Shown here: one piece after another, positions 25,804 to 36,601 of the stretch
How the letters are laid out: each line of letters begins with the position of its first letter
How positions within the stretch are numbered: the stretch's first letter is position 1
NCBI GenBank assembly: GCA_025666215.1
Contig: CP102593.1
Location: 4,415,001 to 4,479,000 of the forward strand
Length of the DNA stretch: 64,000 nt
Source: Xanthomonas campestris pv. phormiicola
GTDB lineage: Bacteria; Pseudomonadota; Gammaproteobacteria; Xanthomonadales; Xanthomonadaceae
Direction: 5' to 3'
Made by a program: the position numbers and the translations under genes
The notes under the pieces: model-generated
What the model saw: only the letters and a program-made list of their open reading frames with translations
What the model was told of the DNA's origin: nothing
Databases searched by the model: none

Positions 25804-26445
25804 GCGTTCCGCCAGCCTCGTCGGACAGCGCGGCGACGCGACCTGGAAATTGCGCACGGGCGCGCCGCCGCGCGCACTGGCACCGTGATCGGCACCGTCC
25901 TGCTGTGATTGCCACTCGTACCCACGTTCTCTCCTCTCGGGCGGGCAAAATACGGCCGCCACTGTAAACCCCGAATAGTAAGCTTTCGCGAAGATGGCCG
26001 AGCGCGCGCCACGCCGCCGCCGGCAGCTCCGTTCAGCCATTCGCCAGCGCCGAGCGGCGTTTCGCTGCGTGCGCAGAAGCGCGCGGAGGCAGGCCAATGC
26101 GGTCCGAACCGCGGCGGAGCGGAGCCGCATCGCCCCGGACAGCGGCGAGATGCGCGCGCTCCAGCACGCGCACCGCGCAAAAGGTCGCGTTACCTCAGCG
26201 TCGCAACCGCCAGCCCTGCAGCGCCAGCGCGCGACCGCGATGAAGGGCTGCGAAGCCAAATGCAACGTTGCGCGGCAACGCCGGCGCCGGGTTCGACCCG
26301 GGGCTGCCGCAGGCGGCCGAATGCATCGGGCGCCGCTGCGGGGCGCGGTTTGCAACGCGTCGCGCCAGCAGCGCGCACGCGCCTGCTGCACCAGGCGCAA
26401 ACGGCCAGCCGGGGCGAACTGCTGCCGACACGCCAAGCCGCCGGC
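25804..26445. other. 640-bp stretch without a recognised gene
   Basis: Between the opgH start and the sensor kinase stop no reading frame shows a domain or good ribosome-binding site. A less GC-rich patch at about 25960-25990 (ACTGTAAACCCCGAATAGTA) is the likeliest place for the opgH promoter. The remainder contains no obvious palindrome of the two repeat families. Confidence 0.4.
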
Positions 26446-27771
26446 TCAGGCCGGCGAGGGCAATACCGCGCTGTCGCCGCCCTCGCCCGGTGGCGCTTCG
26501 GCGACATAGGGGAACGCCAGGGTGATGGTGGTGCCGCGCCCCAGTTCGGAGTCCACGTCGACGAAGCCGCCGGCCTGGCGCACCAGGCCGTAGACCTGGG
26601 CCAGGCCCAGGCCGGTCCCCTTGCCCTCGGGCTTGGTGGTGAAATAGGCCTCGAACAGCCGCGACTTGGTGTCCTCGGACATGCCCTCGCCCTGATCGCT
26701 GACCGACAGGGTCACGTAGCGGCCCGGCTGGCGCATCGCCGCGGCCTGCGCCGGCGGCACCTGCAGGCTGGCGCAGCGGATCGACACCATGTCGCCGGGC
26801 TGGCAGGCGTCGCGGGCGTTCAAGGCCAGGTTCATCACCGCCTGCTCGACCGAACCACGGTCGGCATAGGTGGTGGCGCCGCCGGGCGAGGTCGCCAGCT
26901 GCAGTTTCATTTCCCCGCCCAACGCCTGCGCCAGCAGCGGCTGCATGTGCGCGACCACCTCGCACAGATCCAGCCACTGCGGCTTGACCGGGTGCGCACG
27001 GGCGAAGCCGAGCAGGCGCCGGGTCATCCGCGCGCCGTGTTGCAGCGCCTCGCCGGCGATGCCGAGCAGCTTGCGCTGGTCCGGCTGCAGGCGCTGCGGA
27101 TGCTCGGCGACCATGCTCACCGAGGTCATCGCGGTCTGCAGCATGTTGTTGAAGTCGTGGACGATGCCGGCCAGCATCTGCCCGATCGCCTCGCCCTTCT
27201 GCGCCTGGGTCATCGCCCGCTCGGCGACGCGTTGCGCGGCCAGGGCGATGTCCAGCTGCCCGCGCAGTTCGATGTGCTCGGCCTGCAACTGCTGCCCCAG
27301 CGTCTCGCTGACGCGCTGCACCGGCACGCCGGCGCCGGCCTGCGGCAGGTCGCCCAGGGTGCGCAGGGCCTCCTCGATCTGGCGGTGCTGGGTGACGTCG
27401 CGGCTGATCACCAGCACGCTTTCCACTTCGGCGTCGGCGTTGGTCAGCGGGCTGGCCTGCACGTGCCACCAGCGTGGCCGGCCGTCGAAGGTTTCGCGCT
27501 GCGCCCAGAATTCGTATTGCTCGTTGCGCAAGGCGGCGGCGAACGCCGCTTCGGCGAGCGGCCGCATCTCCTCCGGCCACAGATCCTGCCACGCGCGGCC
27601 GACGACATGCTTGGGCTCGGCCGCGCCGAGCAGGCTCAGACCGCGCGTGTTGATCGATCGCACGACACCGTCGCGGCCGATCTCCTTGATGCAATCGTGC
27701 GAGAGTTCGACGATCTGTCGATAGCGGGCGTGAGTGGACAAGCGGGGTCTCGCGATGAGTGGGGCCAGCAT
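26446..27771 (-). CDS. PAS-domain sensor histidine kinase
   Basis: A 441-residue cytoplasmic kinase without membrane helices. A PAS domain covers about residues 15-130 (YRQIVELSHDCIKEIGRDG through VLVISRDVTQHRQIEEAL), followed by a linker and a HisKA H-box in IGQMLAGIVHDFNNMLQ. The HATPase domain shows AVMNLALNARDA (N box), SVSDQGEGMSED (G1) and GKGTGLGLAQVYGLVRQ (G2). VHDFNN kinases usually carry a C-terminal receiver; this one ends after the ATPase domain, while a single receiver is encoded divergently 82 bp away. The stimulus is unknown. Confidence 0.9.
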   Translation of the reverse strand: MLAPLIARPRLSTHARYRQIVELSHDCIKEIGRDGVVRSINTRGLSLLGAAEPKHVVGRAWQDLWPEEMRPLAEAAFAAALRNEQYEFWAQRETFDGRPRWWHVQASPLTNADAEVESVLVISRDVTQHRQIEEALRTLGDLPQAGAGVPVQRVSETLGQQLQAEHIELRGQLDIALAAQRVAERAMTQAQKGEAIGQMLAGIVHDFNNMLQTAMTSVSMVAEHPQRLQPDQRKLLGIAGEALQHGARMTRRLLGFARAHPVKPQWLDLCEVVAHMQPLLAQALGGEMKLQLATSPGGATTYADRGSVEQAVMNLALNARDACQPGDMVSIRCASLQVPPAQAAAMRQPGRYVTLSVSDQGEGMSEDTKSRLFEAYFTTKPEGKGTGLGLAQVYGLVRQAGGFVDVDSELGRGTTITLAFPYVAEAPPGEGGDSAVLPSPA

Positions 27772-27853
27772 ATCGGCATCACCGCAGCGTCACCAGCGCT
27801 TCACCGCCGAATCGTGAAGCTGCCAGTATTGAAAACGCGGCGGTAGCAGCATT

Positions 27854-28228
27854 ATGCGTGGCACTTGCGCCCTCACCACCATTCTTTTGGTTGAGGATGA
27901 CCAGACGATTCGCGAACTGGCCCGGATGATGCTCGACGCCGACGGCTACCGGGTCCTGTCCGCCGGCACCGCCCAGGAGGCGCTCGCCCTGCTCGAACAG
28001 GATCCGGATGTGGATCTGATCTTCAGCGACGTGCAGATGCCCGGCGGCGATGGCATGAGCATGGTGCGCGAGCTGCGCCGGCGCGCGGTCACGATCCCGG
28101 CGCTGCTCACCTCCGGCATGAAACATCCCGACGCCGCGGCGCTGCCGACGCATACCGGCTTCCTGCCCAAACCGTATAGCCATGCCGGCCTGCTGGCGGC
28201 GCTGCAGCGCCTGCAGCCCGCGCACTAG
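27854..28228 (+). CDS. single-domain response regulator
   Basis: A 124-residue receiver-only protein: ILLVEDDQTIRELARMML (acidic pocket), phospho-Asp in LIFSDVQMPGGDG, the Thr/Ser switch at LLTSGMKHP and the Lys in FLPKPYSHAGLL. It has no output domain and starts 82 bp from the divergent histidine kinase gene, so the two probably form a pair; the receiver may complete the missing C-terminal receiver of that kinase or act as a phosphate sink. Confidence 0.9.
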   Translation: MRGTCALTTILLVEDDQTIRELARMMLDADGYRVLSAGTAQEALALLEQDPDVDLIFSDVQMPGGDGMSMVRELRRRAVTIPALLTSGMKHPDAAALPTHTGFLPKPYSHAGLLAALQRLQPAH

Positions 28229-28279
28229 CGCATGGCCGGTGCACGGCCTTCGCCGCCCCGGCGGACAGCACGCCGCCGC

Positions 28280-28627
28280 TCAGCCGAACACCAACCTCCC
28301 ATACTGCGCCGAACGGATCGCCGCCAGCCGTTCGGCGACGAAGTGCTCTCCCGCGCGAACATCGCCGAAATACACACCATCGAACGCGTGCCGGCTCAAC
28401 ACGGCGCCCTGCGCGTCCGAGATCCGGATCTGCGGCAGCAGCACCCCGTCCGGAGCCGCGGCGAGGACGGCATCCAGCACGAAGCCGTCCAGCTCGCGTC
28501 GCATCCGTGGGTCCGATGGATTCATCCCGGCATTGCAGCACAGGCCCGATGAAGACAGCGCAACCTGCGCATTCATGCCGATTGGCGTGGCGGTCGGTGG
28601 TACCGGAAACGAAGCTAAACGGTTCAT
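28280..28627 (-). CDS. hypothetical protein
   Basis: A 115-residue reading frame (from ATG 28627) whose C-terminal half looks protein-like: DPRMRRELDGFVLDAVLAAA, then ISDAQGAVLSRHAFDGVYFG and AERLAAIRSAQYGRLVFG. No family was recognised. Starts at 28702, 28627 or 28576 (MNAQVALS) are all possible and none has a strong ribosome-binding site. It is convergent with the receiver gene. Confidence is limited. Confidence 0.45.
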   Translation of the reverse strand: MNRLASFPVPPTATPIGMNAQVALSSSGLCCNAGMNPSDPRMRRELDGFVLDAVLAAAPDGVLLPQIRISDAQGAVLSRHAFDGVYFGDVRAGEHFVAERLAAIRSAQYGRLVFG

Positions 28628-28875
28628 CGGTCCTGCACGGGCCAAGCGCCTGAAATGTGGCGAAATCACTATGCGGTAACGGTGCGGGCGCAGCGTAGAC
28701 AAGCTGTTCGCTTCACGCCCCTTTTATTGCCGCGTTCGTACATTGCTGAAGAGACGCTGACCCGCCTGTTTCCGCTGTCCTTCTTTGTTTCTGGTTTCAC
28801 GTCGCGCGCCCGCTGCGGGCACGCGACGGCAACAGCTTTCCGTGTGCCCGTCCCCCCCTCCCCGACGGAACCGCC

Positions 28876-30447
28876 ATGTCGCCTCCCCCGCCCGCCGATC
28901 TGCCCGATAGACAACGCGATACCCATCCGGTCCTGCGTGCGCCCCGGCGCCGCCACCGCGACGCGCGCGGACGCTTCATCCGCAGCGCCGAGGTCACCGT
29001 CAAGCTGCAGCCGGCACCGCGCCGCGCCAGCCTGTTCGTGACCTCGGAAATGGCCGACTTCATCAAGGCCGGCGGCCTGGGCGACGTCGCGGCGGCATTG
29101 CCGCGCGCGCTGCGCGGCAGCTGCGACATCCGCGTGCTGATCCCCGGCTACCCGGCGGTGCTGCGCAAGACCGGGCCGCTGCAGATCGTCGGCCACATCG
29201 CCGCCCACGCCGGGCTGCCGGCCTGCGCGGTGGGCCGGGCGGACCGCCCCGACGGCCTGTGCGTGTATGTGCTGCTGTGCCCGCAGCTGTTCGAGCGCCA
29301 GGGTTCGCCGTATGTGTCCAGCGAAGGCCGCGACTGGGAAGACAATGCGCTGCGCTTCGCCACGCTGTCGCACGCCGCCGCGCAGATCGCCGGCGGCCGC
29401 GCCGGGCTGGACTGGAATCCGGACCTGCTGCACCTCAACGACTGGCCGTGCGCGCTGGCCGCCGCCTATGTGCGCTGGTCCGGCGGCAAGACACCGTGCC
29501 TGTTGACCATCCACAACCTGGCCTACCAGGGCCTGTTCCCGTACGCGATGGCCGGCACGCTGGGCATCCCCGACAACGGCCTGCAGGACCTGGAGTTCTA
29601 CGGGCAGATGTCGTTCCTGCGTGCCGGCATCGTCCACGCCGACCACGTCAACACGGTCAGCGTCAGCTACGCGGCGCAGATCACCGGCCCGGCGCAGGGC
29701 TGCGGCCTGGACACGCTGCTGGCCCGGCATGCCGCCAGCGGCCGCCTCAGCGGCATCGTCAACGGCATCGACGCCAGCTGGGACCCGCGCACCGACGACC
29801 ATCTGCACACCCATTTCGGCATCGACCAGGTCCAGGGCAAGCGCGACAACGCCGCCCAGGTGCGCCGCGCGTTCGGCCTGATCGACAGCGACGGCCCGCT
29901 GTTCGCGGTAGTGTCGCGGCTGGTGCACCAGAAAGGCCTGGACATGATCTGCGAGGTGGCGCCGCAGATCGTCGCCGCCGGCGGCCAAATCGTGCTGATC
30001 GGCGGCGGCGAGCCGCAGATCGAGCAGGCGGTGGCGGCGCTGGCGCGGCGCTTTCCCGGCCATGTCGGCGCCCATATCGGCTTCGAGGAACGGCTGGCGC
30101 GGCGCATGTTCGCCGGCTCGGACTTCCTGCTGATGCCGTCGCGCTTCGAACCCTGCGGGCTGAGCCAGATGTACGCGCAGCGTTTCGGCAGCCTGCCGAT
30201 CGCGCACGCCACCGGCGGCCTGATCGATACGGTGGACGATGGCGTGACCGGCTTCCTGTTCGAGGAACCGTCCGCCGATGGCCTGCGCCGCTGCCTGCAG
30301 CGGGTGTTCCGCACCTTCCGCCTGCCCGGCCTGCTGCAGGCGATGCGCCGCGCGGCGATGCTGCGGCCCAGCGGCTGGGATCTGGCCGGACGCAAGTACA
30401 TGGCCCTGTACGACCGCACTGCCCCGTTGTCGCCGGCGGTGGCATGA
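28876..30447 (+). CDS. glgA: GlgA, glycogen synthase
   Basis: GlgA extends alpha-1,4-glucan chains using ADP-glucose (GT5). The 523-residue protein has an unusual basic N-terminal tail of about 45 residues, then [20 protein letters not shown], where the Lys-x-Gly-Gly loop binds ADP-glucose. [27 protein letters not shown] and the C-terminal [17 protein letters not shown] and TGGLIDTV are family motifs. It starts the glycogen/trehalose operon; its TGA overlaps the glgB ATG (ATGA). Confidence 0.95.
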   Translation: MSPPPPADLPDRQRDTHPVLRAPRRRHRDARGRFIRSAEVTVKLQPAPRRASLFVTSEMADFIKAGGLGDVAAALPRALRGSCDIRVLIPGYPAVLRKTGPLQIVGHIAAHAGLPACAVGRADRPDGLCVYVLLCPQLFERQGSPYVSSEGRDWEDNALRFATLSHAAAQIAGGRAGLDWNPDLLHLNDWPCALAAAYVRWSGGKTPCLLTIHNLAYQGLFPYAMAGTLGIPDNGLQDLEFYGQMSFLRAGIVHADHVNTVSVSYAAQITGPAQGCGLDTLLARHAASGRLSGIVNGIDASWDPRTDDHLHTHFGIDQVQGKRDNAAQVRRAFGLIDSDGPLFAVVSRLVHQKGLDMICEVAPQIVAAGGQIVLIGGGEPQIEQAVAALARRFPGHVGAHIGFEERLARRMFAGSDFLLMPSRFEPCGLSQMYAQRFGSLPIAHATGGLIDTVDDGVTGFLFEEPSADGLRRCLQRVFRTFRLPGLLQAMRRAAMLRPSGWDLAGRKYMALYDRTAPLSPAVA

Positions 30448-32693
30448 GCGAACGGGAACAGGCGCCGGACGCGATCCCGGTGTGGGACGCGCCGCTGGAA
30501 GCGGCGAACGACGAACGCGAGCGGCTGGCGCTGCAGGCGCTGGCCCGCGGCGAGGCGGTGGACGCCTTCGCCTGGCTGGGTCCGCATGCCGATGCGCACG
30601 GCGCGGTGCGGGTGCGCGCGCTGGTCCCGGGCGCCGATGCGCTGGGCCTGCTCGACGGCAACGGCAAGCTGGTGGCGCGGATGCGCCCCCACGCGCAGGC
30701 CGAAGGCCTGTTCGAAGGCGAACTGAAGACCGACACCGGGTACCGGCTGCGCATCGTGTGGCCGGATTCCGTGCAGGAAATCGACGATCCCTACGCGTTC
30801 GGCCCGGTGCTGGACGAGGCCTGGCTGCAAGGCATGGCCGAGGGCGACGGCGCCGCATTGCGCACCGCGCTGGGCGCGCACCACGCGCGCGTCGGCAACG
30901 TCGACGGGGTGCGCTTCGCGGTGTGGGCGCCGCATGCGCGGCGGGTCGCGCTGGTCGGCGACTTCAACGGCTGGGACGGCCGCCGCCATCCGCTGCGCCT
31001 GCATCGCGACGCCGGCGTGTGGGAACTGTTCGTGCCCGGGCTGCGCGGCGGCGAACACTACCAGTACGACATCCTGGACGCCGACGGCATGCCGCTGCCG
31101 CGCAAGGCCGATCCGGTCGCCCGCCACAGCACGCGCGCGCCGGACACCGCCTCGGTGGTGCCGAGCGCCGCCGACTTCGCCTGGCACGACAGCGCATGGC
31201 TGGCGCAGCGCGAGGCGCGCGCCGGCGCCGCGCAGGCGATGAGCATCTACGAACTGCACGCCGGCTCCTGGCGCCACGACGCGCACCGCCAGCCGCTGCA
31301 GTGGGACGCGCTGGCCGCGCAGCTGATCCCATACGTGCAGGAGCTGGGCTTCACCCATATCGAACTGCTGCCGATCACCGAATATCCGTTCGGCGGCTCC
31401 TGGGGCTACCAGCCGCTGGGCCTGTACGCGCCGACCGCGCGGCATGGCGACGCGGACGGTTTCGCGCGCTTCGTCGATGCCTGCCACCAGGCCGGGATCG
31501 GGGTGCTCCTGGACTGGGTCGGCGCGCACTTTCCCGACGACGCGCACGGCCTGCAGCGCTTCGACGGCACCGCGCTGTACGAACACGCCGATCCGCGCGA
31601 AGGCGTGCACCGCGAGTGGAACACGCTGATCTACAACTACGGCCGCGCCGAAGTGGTCGCCTACCTGATCGGCAGCGCGCTGGAATGGATCGAGCGCTTC
31701 CACGTCGACGGCCTGCGCGTGGATGCGGTGGCGGCGATGCTGTACCGCGACTACGGCCGCAACGAGGGCGAATGGGTGCCCAACGCCCAGGGCGGGCGCG
31801 AGAACCTGGAGGCGATCGCGTTCCTGCGCCGGCTCAACGCAGAGATCGCACAACGCTTTCCCGGGGTGCGGGTGATGGCCGAGGAATCCACCGCGTGGCC
31901 GGGCGTGACCGCGCCGCTGGAACAGGGCGGGCTCGGCTTCAGCCACAAGTGGAACATGGGCTGGGCGCACGACACGCTGAGCTATATGCGGCGCGACCCG
32001 ATCCACCGCCAGCACCACCACAGCGAGATGAGTTTCGGCCTGGTGTACGCGTTCTCCGAGCACTTCGTGCTGCCGCTGTCGCACGACGAAGTGGTGCACG
32101 GCAAGGGTTCGCTGCTGGCGAAGATGCCCGGCGACCCCTGGCAGCGCTTCGCCAACCTGCGCGCCTACCTGGCCTTCATGTGGGCGCACCCGGGACGCAA
32201 GTTGCTGTTCATGGGCGGCGAATTCGGGCAGTGGCAGGAATGGGACCACGACCGCGCGCTGGACTGGGCGCAGGCGCAGCGCGCCGAGCACCGCGGCGTG
32301 GCGCGGCTGGTCGGCGACCTCAACCGGCAGCTGCGCGCCTTGCCGGCGCTGTACCGCAGCGACCGCGCCGCGGAGGGCTTCGAATGGAGCGTGGCCGACG
32401 ACCACCGCAACAGCGTGTTCGCCTTCGTGCGCCATGACCGCGCCGGTGGCGCACCGCCGCTGCTGGCGGTGAGCAACTTCACCCCGAACGTGCACCACGA
32501 CTACCGCCTGGGCGTGCCGCGCAGCGGGCAGTGGCGCGAACTCCTCAACACCGACAGCGGCCATTACGGCGGTTCCAACCAGGGCAACGGCGGCGCCTTG
32601 CGCACCCTCGCGCAGCCGATGCACGGGCATGCGCAATCGCTGGCGCTGACCCTGCCGCCGCTGTCCACCCTCTGGTTGCAAGCGGAGCATTGA
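30444..32693 (+). CDS. glgB: GlgB, 1,4-alpha-glucan branching enzyme
   Basis: GlgB creates alpha-1,6 branches in glycogen (GH13 subfamily 9). The 749-residue product has an N-terminal domain, CBM48 ([23 protein letters not shown]) and the catalytic barrel with [21 protein letters not shown], the nucleophile Asp in [17 protein letters not shown], the acid Glu in [10 protein letters not shown] and [13 protein letters not shown]. The start at 30444 overlaps the glgA stop. Its stop is followed after one base by the GTG start of treZ. Confidence 0.96.
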   Translation: MSEREQAPDAIPVWDAPLEAANDERERLALQALARGEAVDAFAWLGPHADAHGAVRVRALVPGADALGLLDGNGKLVARMRPHAQAEGLFEGELKTDTGYRLRIVWPDSVQEIDDPYAFGPVLDEAWLQGMAEGDGAALRTALGAHHARVGNVDGVRFAVWAPHARRVALVGDFNGWDGRRHPLRLHRDAGVWELFVPGLRGGEHYQYDILDADGMPLPRKADPVARHSTRAPDTASVVPSAADFAWHDSAWLAQREARAGAAQAMSIYELHAGSWRHDAHRQPLQWDALAAQLIPYVQELGFTHIELLPITEYPFGGSWGYQPLGLYAPTARHGDADGFARFVDACHQAGIGVLLDWVGAHFPDDAHGLQRFDGTALYEHADPREGVHREWNTLIYNYGRAEVVAYLIGSALEWIERFHVDGLRVDAVAAMLYRDYGRNEGEWVPNAQGGRENLEAIAFLRRLNAEIAQRFPGVRVMAEESTAWPGVTAPLEQGGLGFSHKWNMGWAHDTLSYMRRDPIHRQHHHSEMSFGLVYAFSEHFVLPLSHDEVVHGKGSLLAKMPGDPWQRFANLRAYLAFMWAHPGRKLLFMGGEFGQWQEWDHDRALDWAQAQRAEHRGVARLVGDLNRQLRALPALYRSDRAAEGFEWSVADDHRNSVFAFVRHDRAGGAPPLLAVSNFTPNVHHDYRLGVPRSGQWRELLNTDSGHYGGSNQGNGGALRTLAQPMHGHAQSLALTLPPLSTLWLQAEH

Positions 32694-32694
32694 C

Positions 32695-34491
32695 GTGAAC
32701 ATCGCAACGAGCACGACCTCGACCGACGGCGCGGCAGCCACGTCGCCCGCCGCGCTGCGCCAGGGCGCCTGGCCGAGCGCCAACGGCGAGGTCGCCTTCG
32801 TGTTGTGGGCACCGGATGCCGGCAGCGTGGAACTGGTGTTCGACGACGGCCGCCGGCAACCGCTGGCCGCGGCGGCGGACGGCTATTTCGCCGCGACCCT
32901 CGCCTGCGCCGCCGGCACCCGCTACCGCTACGCGATCGACGGCGGCGAGCCGGTGCCCGATCCCGCCTCGCGCTGGCAGCCCGACGGCGTGCACGGCGCC
33001 AGCGCGGTGCTGGCCAGCGACGGCTATCGCTGGCAGCACGACGCCTGGCGCGGCCGGCCGTGGGCGGAAACGGTGTTCTACGAACTGCACGTGGGCGCCT
33101 GCGGCGGCTACGCCGGGTTGCGCGCGCAGTTGCGGACGCTGGCGGCGCTGGGCGTCACCGCGATCGAACTGATGCCGCTGGCCGCCTTCCCCGGCCGCCA
33201 CAACTGGGGCTACGACGTCGTGCTGCCGTATGCGCCGGCCTGCGCCTACGGCCATCCCGACGAACTCAAGGCACTGATCGACGAGGCCCACGGGCTGGGC
33301 CTGAGCGTGTTCCTGGACGTGGTCTACAACCACTTCGGCCCGGACGGCAACTACCTCGGCCAGTACGCCTCGCCGTTCTTCCGCGAAGACGCGCCGACCC
33401 CGTGGGGCGCGGCGATCGACTTCCGGCTGGCGCCGGTGCAGCGCTACTTCATCGACAACGCGCTGATGTGGCTGCACGAGTACCGCTTCGACGGCCTGCG
33501 CCTGGACGCGGTGCACGCGATCGTGCCGAACGCGTTCCTGGACACGCTGCGCGAGGCGATCATGGCCAGCGTGCCGGCCGGGCGCCACGTGCACCTGGTG
33601 CTGGAGAACGAGGCCAACCAGGCCGGCGTGCTGGAGCGCGGCTACAGCGCGCAGTGGGACGACGACTTCCACAACAGCCTGCACGTGCTGCTGACCGGCG
33701 AGAACGAGGGCTACTACGCCGGCTTCGCCGACGCGCCGGCGCAGCACCTGGCGCGGGTGCTGGGCGAAGGCTTCGCCTACCAGGGCCAGGCCGACCACCG
33801 CGGGCATGCGCGCGGCGAACCGAGCGCGCAGCTGCCGCCGCACAAGTTCGTGATCTTCGCGCAGAACCACGACCAGATCGGCAACCGCGCGCGCGGCGAC
33901 CGGCTGATCACCCAGGTGGCCGAGCCGGCGCTGCGCGCGGCGCTGGCGCTGACCGCGCTGACCCCGATGATCCCGCTGTTCTTCATGGGCGAGCCGTGGG
34001 GCAGCCGCACCCCGTTCCTGTTCTTCACCGACTTCGCGCCGCCGCTGGACGAGGCGGTGCGCGAAGGCCGGCGCCGCGAGTTCGCGCATTTCGCCGCGTT
34101 CGCCGATCCGCAGCAGCGCGCGACCATTCCCGACCCGAACGCGCCGAGCACGTTCGAAGCGTCCATCGCCGACATCAGCGACGCCACCCACGGCGACGGC
34201 GCGCGCTGGCGCGACTGGTTCGTGGCGCTGATGGCGCTGCGCCGCCAGCATCTGGTACCGGCGTTGCCCCAGGCACGCGCCGTGGGCGCCCGCATGCTGG
34301 GGCCGAAGGCGGTGACCGCGGGCTGGAACCTGGGCGGCGGCGAGTGGCACGTGGCCGCCAACTTCGGCGATACGCCGGTGGCACTGGATCTGCCTGGCGC
34401 GACGGTCCATGCCGAAAATGCCAGCGACGACCCGGCGCAGCTGCCGCCGAACGCCTTCGTCGCCCGCTACCGGGCCGGTTCCGCCACGTGA
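32695..34491 (+). CDS. treZ: TreZ, malto-oligosyltrehalose trehalohydrolase
   Basis: TreZ releases trehalose from malto-oligosyltrehalose made by TreY. The 598-residue GH13 enzyme has a CBM48-like start (EVAFVLWAPDAGSVELVFDDG), TreZ motifs ELMPLAAFPGRHNWGYDVVLPYAP and VYNHFGPDGNYLGQYA, nucleophile Asp in DGLRLDAVHAI, Glu in LVLENEANQ and the region IFAQNHDQIGNRARGDRL, diagnostic for TreZ. It uses a GTG start at 32695, directly after the glgB TGA. Confidence 0.95.
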   Translation: MNIATSTTSTDGAAATSPAALRQGAWPSANGEVAFVLWAPDAGSVELVFDDGRRQPLAAAADGYFAATLACAAGTRYRYAIDGGEPVPDPASRWQPDGVHGASAVLASDGYRWQHDAWRGRPWAETVFYELHVGACGGYAGLRAQLRTLAALGVTAIELMPLAAFPGRHNWGYDVVLPYAPACAYGHPDELKALIDEAHGLGLSVFLDVVYNHFGPDGNYLGQYASPFFREDAPTPWGAAIDFRLAPVQRYFIDNALMWLHEYRFDGLRLDAVHAIVPNAFLDTLREAIMASVPAGRHVHLVLENEANQAGVLERGYSAQWDDDFHNSLHVLLTGENEGYYAGFADAPAQHLARVLGEGFAYQGQADHRGHARGEPSAQLPPHKFVIFAQNHDQIGNRARGDRLITQVAEPALRAALALTALTPMIPLFFMGEPWGSRTPFLFFTDFAPPLDEAVREGRRREFAHFAAFADPQQRATIPDPNAPSTFEASIADISDATHGDGARWRDWFVALMALRRQHLVPALPQARAVGARMLGPKAVTAGWNLGGGEWHVAANFGDTPVALDLPGATVHAENASDDPAQLPPNAFVARYRAGSAT

Positions 34492-34645
34492 GCGCGGGCT
34501 GTCGCGACGCCATCGCGACAGCGCTTCCGGCACGCTGCCCCTCCCGTTCGTCGCCCGCGACCGTGCGCCTGCCTGACAGGTGCGCGGCGCGCGCGGCGAC
34601 GGCGGTGCGTCCTTCTTTCCCCATTGCTGCGGCCCCGACTCGCCC

Positions 34646-36601
34646 ATGACCGATACCCCCCTGCACACCCTGGCGTCCGCCGCCGGCCTGCTGGTCGACT
34701 GGATCGACGCCTCCGACACGCCGCGCACGGTCGGCACGGACACGCTGCGCAGCGCGCTCGGCGCGCTCGGCCTGGACGCGCGCGACGATGCCGCCTGCCG
34801 CGACAGCCTGCGCCAGCTGCAGGCCAGCGGCGGCAGCGCCGCGCCGCTGCTGACCGCCGACCTCGGCACGCCGATCGACGCCGGCGGCACGCCGGGTGCG
34901 GCGTACCGGCTCGAGCACGAGGACGGCAGCGGCCGCGACGGCCGCTTCGATGCGCAGGGCCGCGTCGCCGCGATCGACCGCGACGGCTACTGGACCCTGC
35001 AGCACGGCGATCGCCGCACCACGCTGGCGGTGGCGCCGGCGCGTTGCTACGGCGTGGCCGAGGCGGTCGGCGAGGACGCACCGCGGCGCTGGGGCCTGTC
35101 GCTGCAGGTGTATTCGGCGCAAGGCCCGGACGACGCCGGCATCGGCGATGCGGACGGCGTCGCCGCCTGGGCCGAGCGCATCGCGCGTGCCGGCGGCGAT
35201 GCGATCGCGTTGAGCCCGGTACATGCGGCGCGGCCGATCGGCACCCACTACAGCCCGTATTCGCCGGGCGACCGCCGTTTCCTGGATCCGCTGCAGGCCG
35301 CCCCGGCGCGCGTGCTCGGTACCGCGATGGCGCAGCGCGCCATGCAGGCCGCCGGGCTGCAACAGGCCTTCGCCGAAGCGCAGACCCGCGCGCTGATCGA
35401 CTGGCCGGCCTCGTCTGCCGCGAAGTGGCAGTGGCTGCGCCAGCTGCACGCCGACTTCGCCCAGGCCGACGCCACGCTGCATGCGGATTTCGCGGCGTTC
35501 CAGCATCAACGCGGCGCCGCGCTGCGCGACTACGCCGCGTTCGCCGCGCGCGATTTCGGCGATGCCGATCCGGCCCTGCACCTCTTCGCGCAATGGCTGA
35601 CCGCGCGCAGCTGGGCCGGCGTGCAGCAGCAGGCGCGCGCTGCCGGCATGGGCATCGGCCTGATCGCCGACCTGGCGGTGGGCTTCGATCCCGGCGGCGC
35701 CGAGGCCGCGGCCTGGCCGCAGGCGGTGCTGGCCGGACTGGAACTGGGCGCGCCGCCGGATGCGTTCAACGGCGACGGCCAGGCCTGGGGCATTGGCGGC
35801 TATTCGCCGACCGGGCTGCGCGCCAGCGGCTTCGCGCCCTTCATCGACCTGCTGCGTGCGGTGCTGCGCGACCGCGGCGGCGTGCGCATCGACCACATCC
35901 TCGGCCTGCTGCGGCTGTGGACGATTCCGCGCGGCGCCAGTTCCGCCGACGGCGTGTACCTGCGCTATCCGCTGCACGACCTGCTGCGCCTGCTGGCGCT
36001 GGAATCGTGGCGGCATCGCGCGATCGTGATCGGCGAAGACCTGGGCGTGGTGCCGGACGGCATCCGTGCCGAACTGTCGCAGCGCGGGGTGATGGGCATC
36101 GACGTGCTGCTGTTCACCCGCGACGCCAAGGGCGCCTTCCTGGCGCCGGCGCAATGGCGCGGCGATGCCATCGCCACCACCACCACCCACGACCTGCCGA
36201 CGCTGCGCGGCTGGCGCCGCGGCGAGGACATCGACTGGCGCCACCGCCTGCAGCTGTCCGATGCCGCGCAACAACGCGCCGACCATCTGGCCCGCATCGC
36301 CGACGTGGCGCGCATGGACGCCGCCGTCGCCGCCGCGCTGCCGCAGGCGCACGACCCCGAACTGGATGCGCTGCGCTTCGTCGCCGCCACGCCCTCGCCG
36401 CTGGCGCTGCTGCCGGCCGAGGACGCGCTGGGCCTGGACCAGCAACCCAATCTGCCCGGCACCGTCGATGGCCACCCGAACTGGCGCCGGCGCCTGCCGG
36501 CGCCGGACGCGGCGGCCGCCAGCGCGCCGCTCGCCACCCGCCTGGACGCGTTCGCGCATGCGCGCCGCACCGCCACCACTGCGCAAGGAACCGACGCATG
36601 A
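34646..36601 (+). CDS. malQ: MalQ, 4-alpha-glucanotransferase
   Basis: MalQ (GH77) moves glucan segments between oligosaccharides, supplying chains of a length TreY can use. The 651-residue protein shows RRWGLSLQVYS, GIGDADGVAAWAERI, SPVHAARPIGTHYSPYSPGDR, RIDHILGLLRLWTIP (nucleophile Asp), VIGEDLGVVPDGIR (acid Glu) and TTTHDLPTLRGWRRGEDI. The start at 34646 follows a 154-base gap after treZ. Its TGA overlaps the treY ATG. Confidence 0.93.
   Translation: MTDTPLHTLASAAGLLVDWIDASDTPRTVGTDTLRSALGALGLDARDDAACRDSLRQLQASGGSAAPLLTADLGTPIDAGGTPGAAYRLEHEDGSGRDGRFDAQGRVAAIDRDGYWTLQHGDRRTTLAVAPARCYGVAEAVGEDAPRRWGLSLQVYSAQGPDDAGIGDADGVAAWAERIARAGGDAIALSPVHAARPIGTHYSPYSPGDRRFLDPLQAAPARVLGTAMAQRAMQAAGLQQAFAEAQTRALIDWPASSAAKWQWLRQLHADFAQADATLHADFAAFQHQRGAALRDYAAFAARDFGDADPALHLFAQWLTARSWAGVQQQARAAGMGIGLIADLAVGFDPGGAEAAAWPQAVLAGLELGAPPDAFNGDGQAWGIGGYSPTGLRASGFAPFIDLLRAVLRDRGGVRIDHILGLLRLWTIPRGASSADGVYLRYPLHDLLRLLALESWRHRAIVIGEDLGVVPDGIRAELSQRGVMGIDVLLFTRDAKGAFLAPAQWRGDAIATTTTHDLPTLRGWRRGEDIDWRHRLQLSDAAQQRADHLARIADVARMDAAVAAALPQAHDPELDALRFVAATPSPLALLPAEDALGLDQQPNLPGTVDGHPNWRRRLPAPDAAAASAPLATRLDAFAHARRTATTAQGTDA

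Noticed and set aside
25800..26180. Minus-strand open frame upstream of opgH
   Set aside because: Its sequence is Arg/Ala/Gly-rich without domain features, and it overlaps the likely opgH promoter.
29667..32783. Long minus-strand open frame opposite glgA-glgB
   Set aside because: Composition typical of an antisense shadow and no motif; the plus-strand genes have full catalytic signatures.
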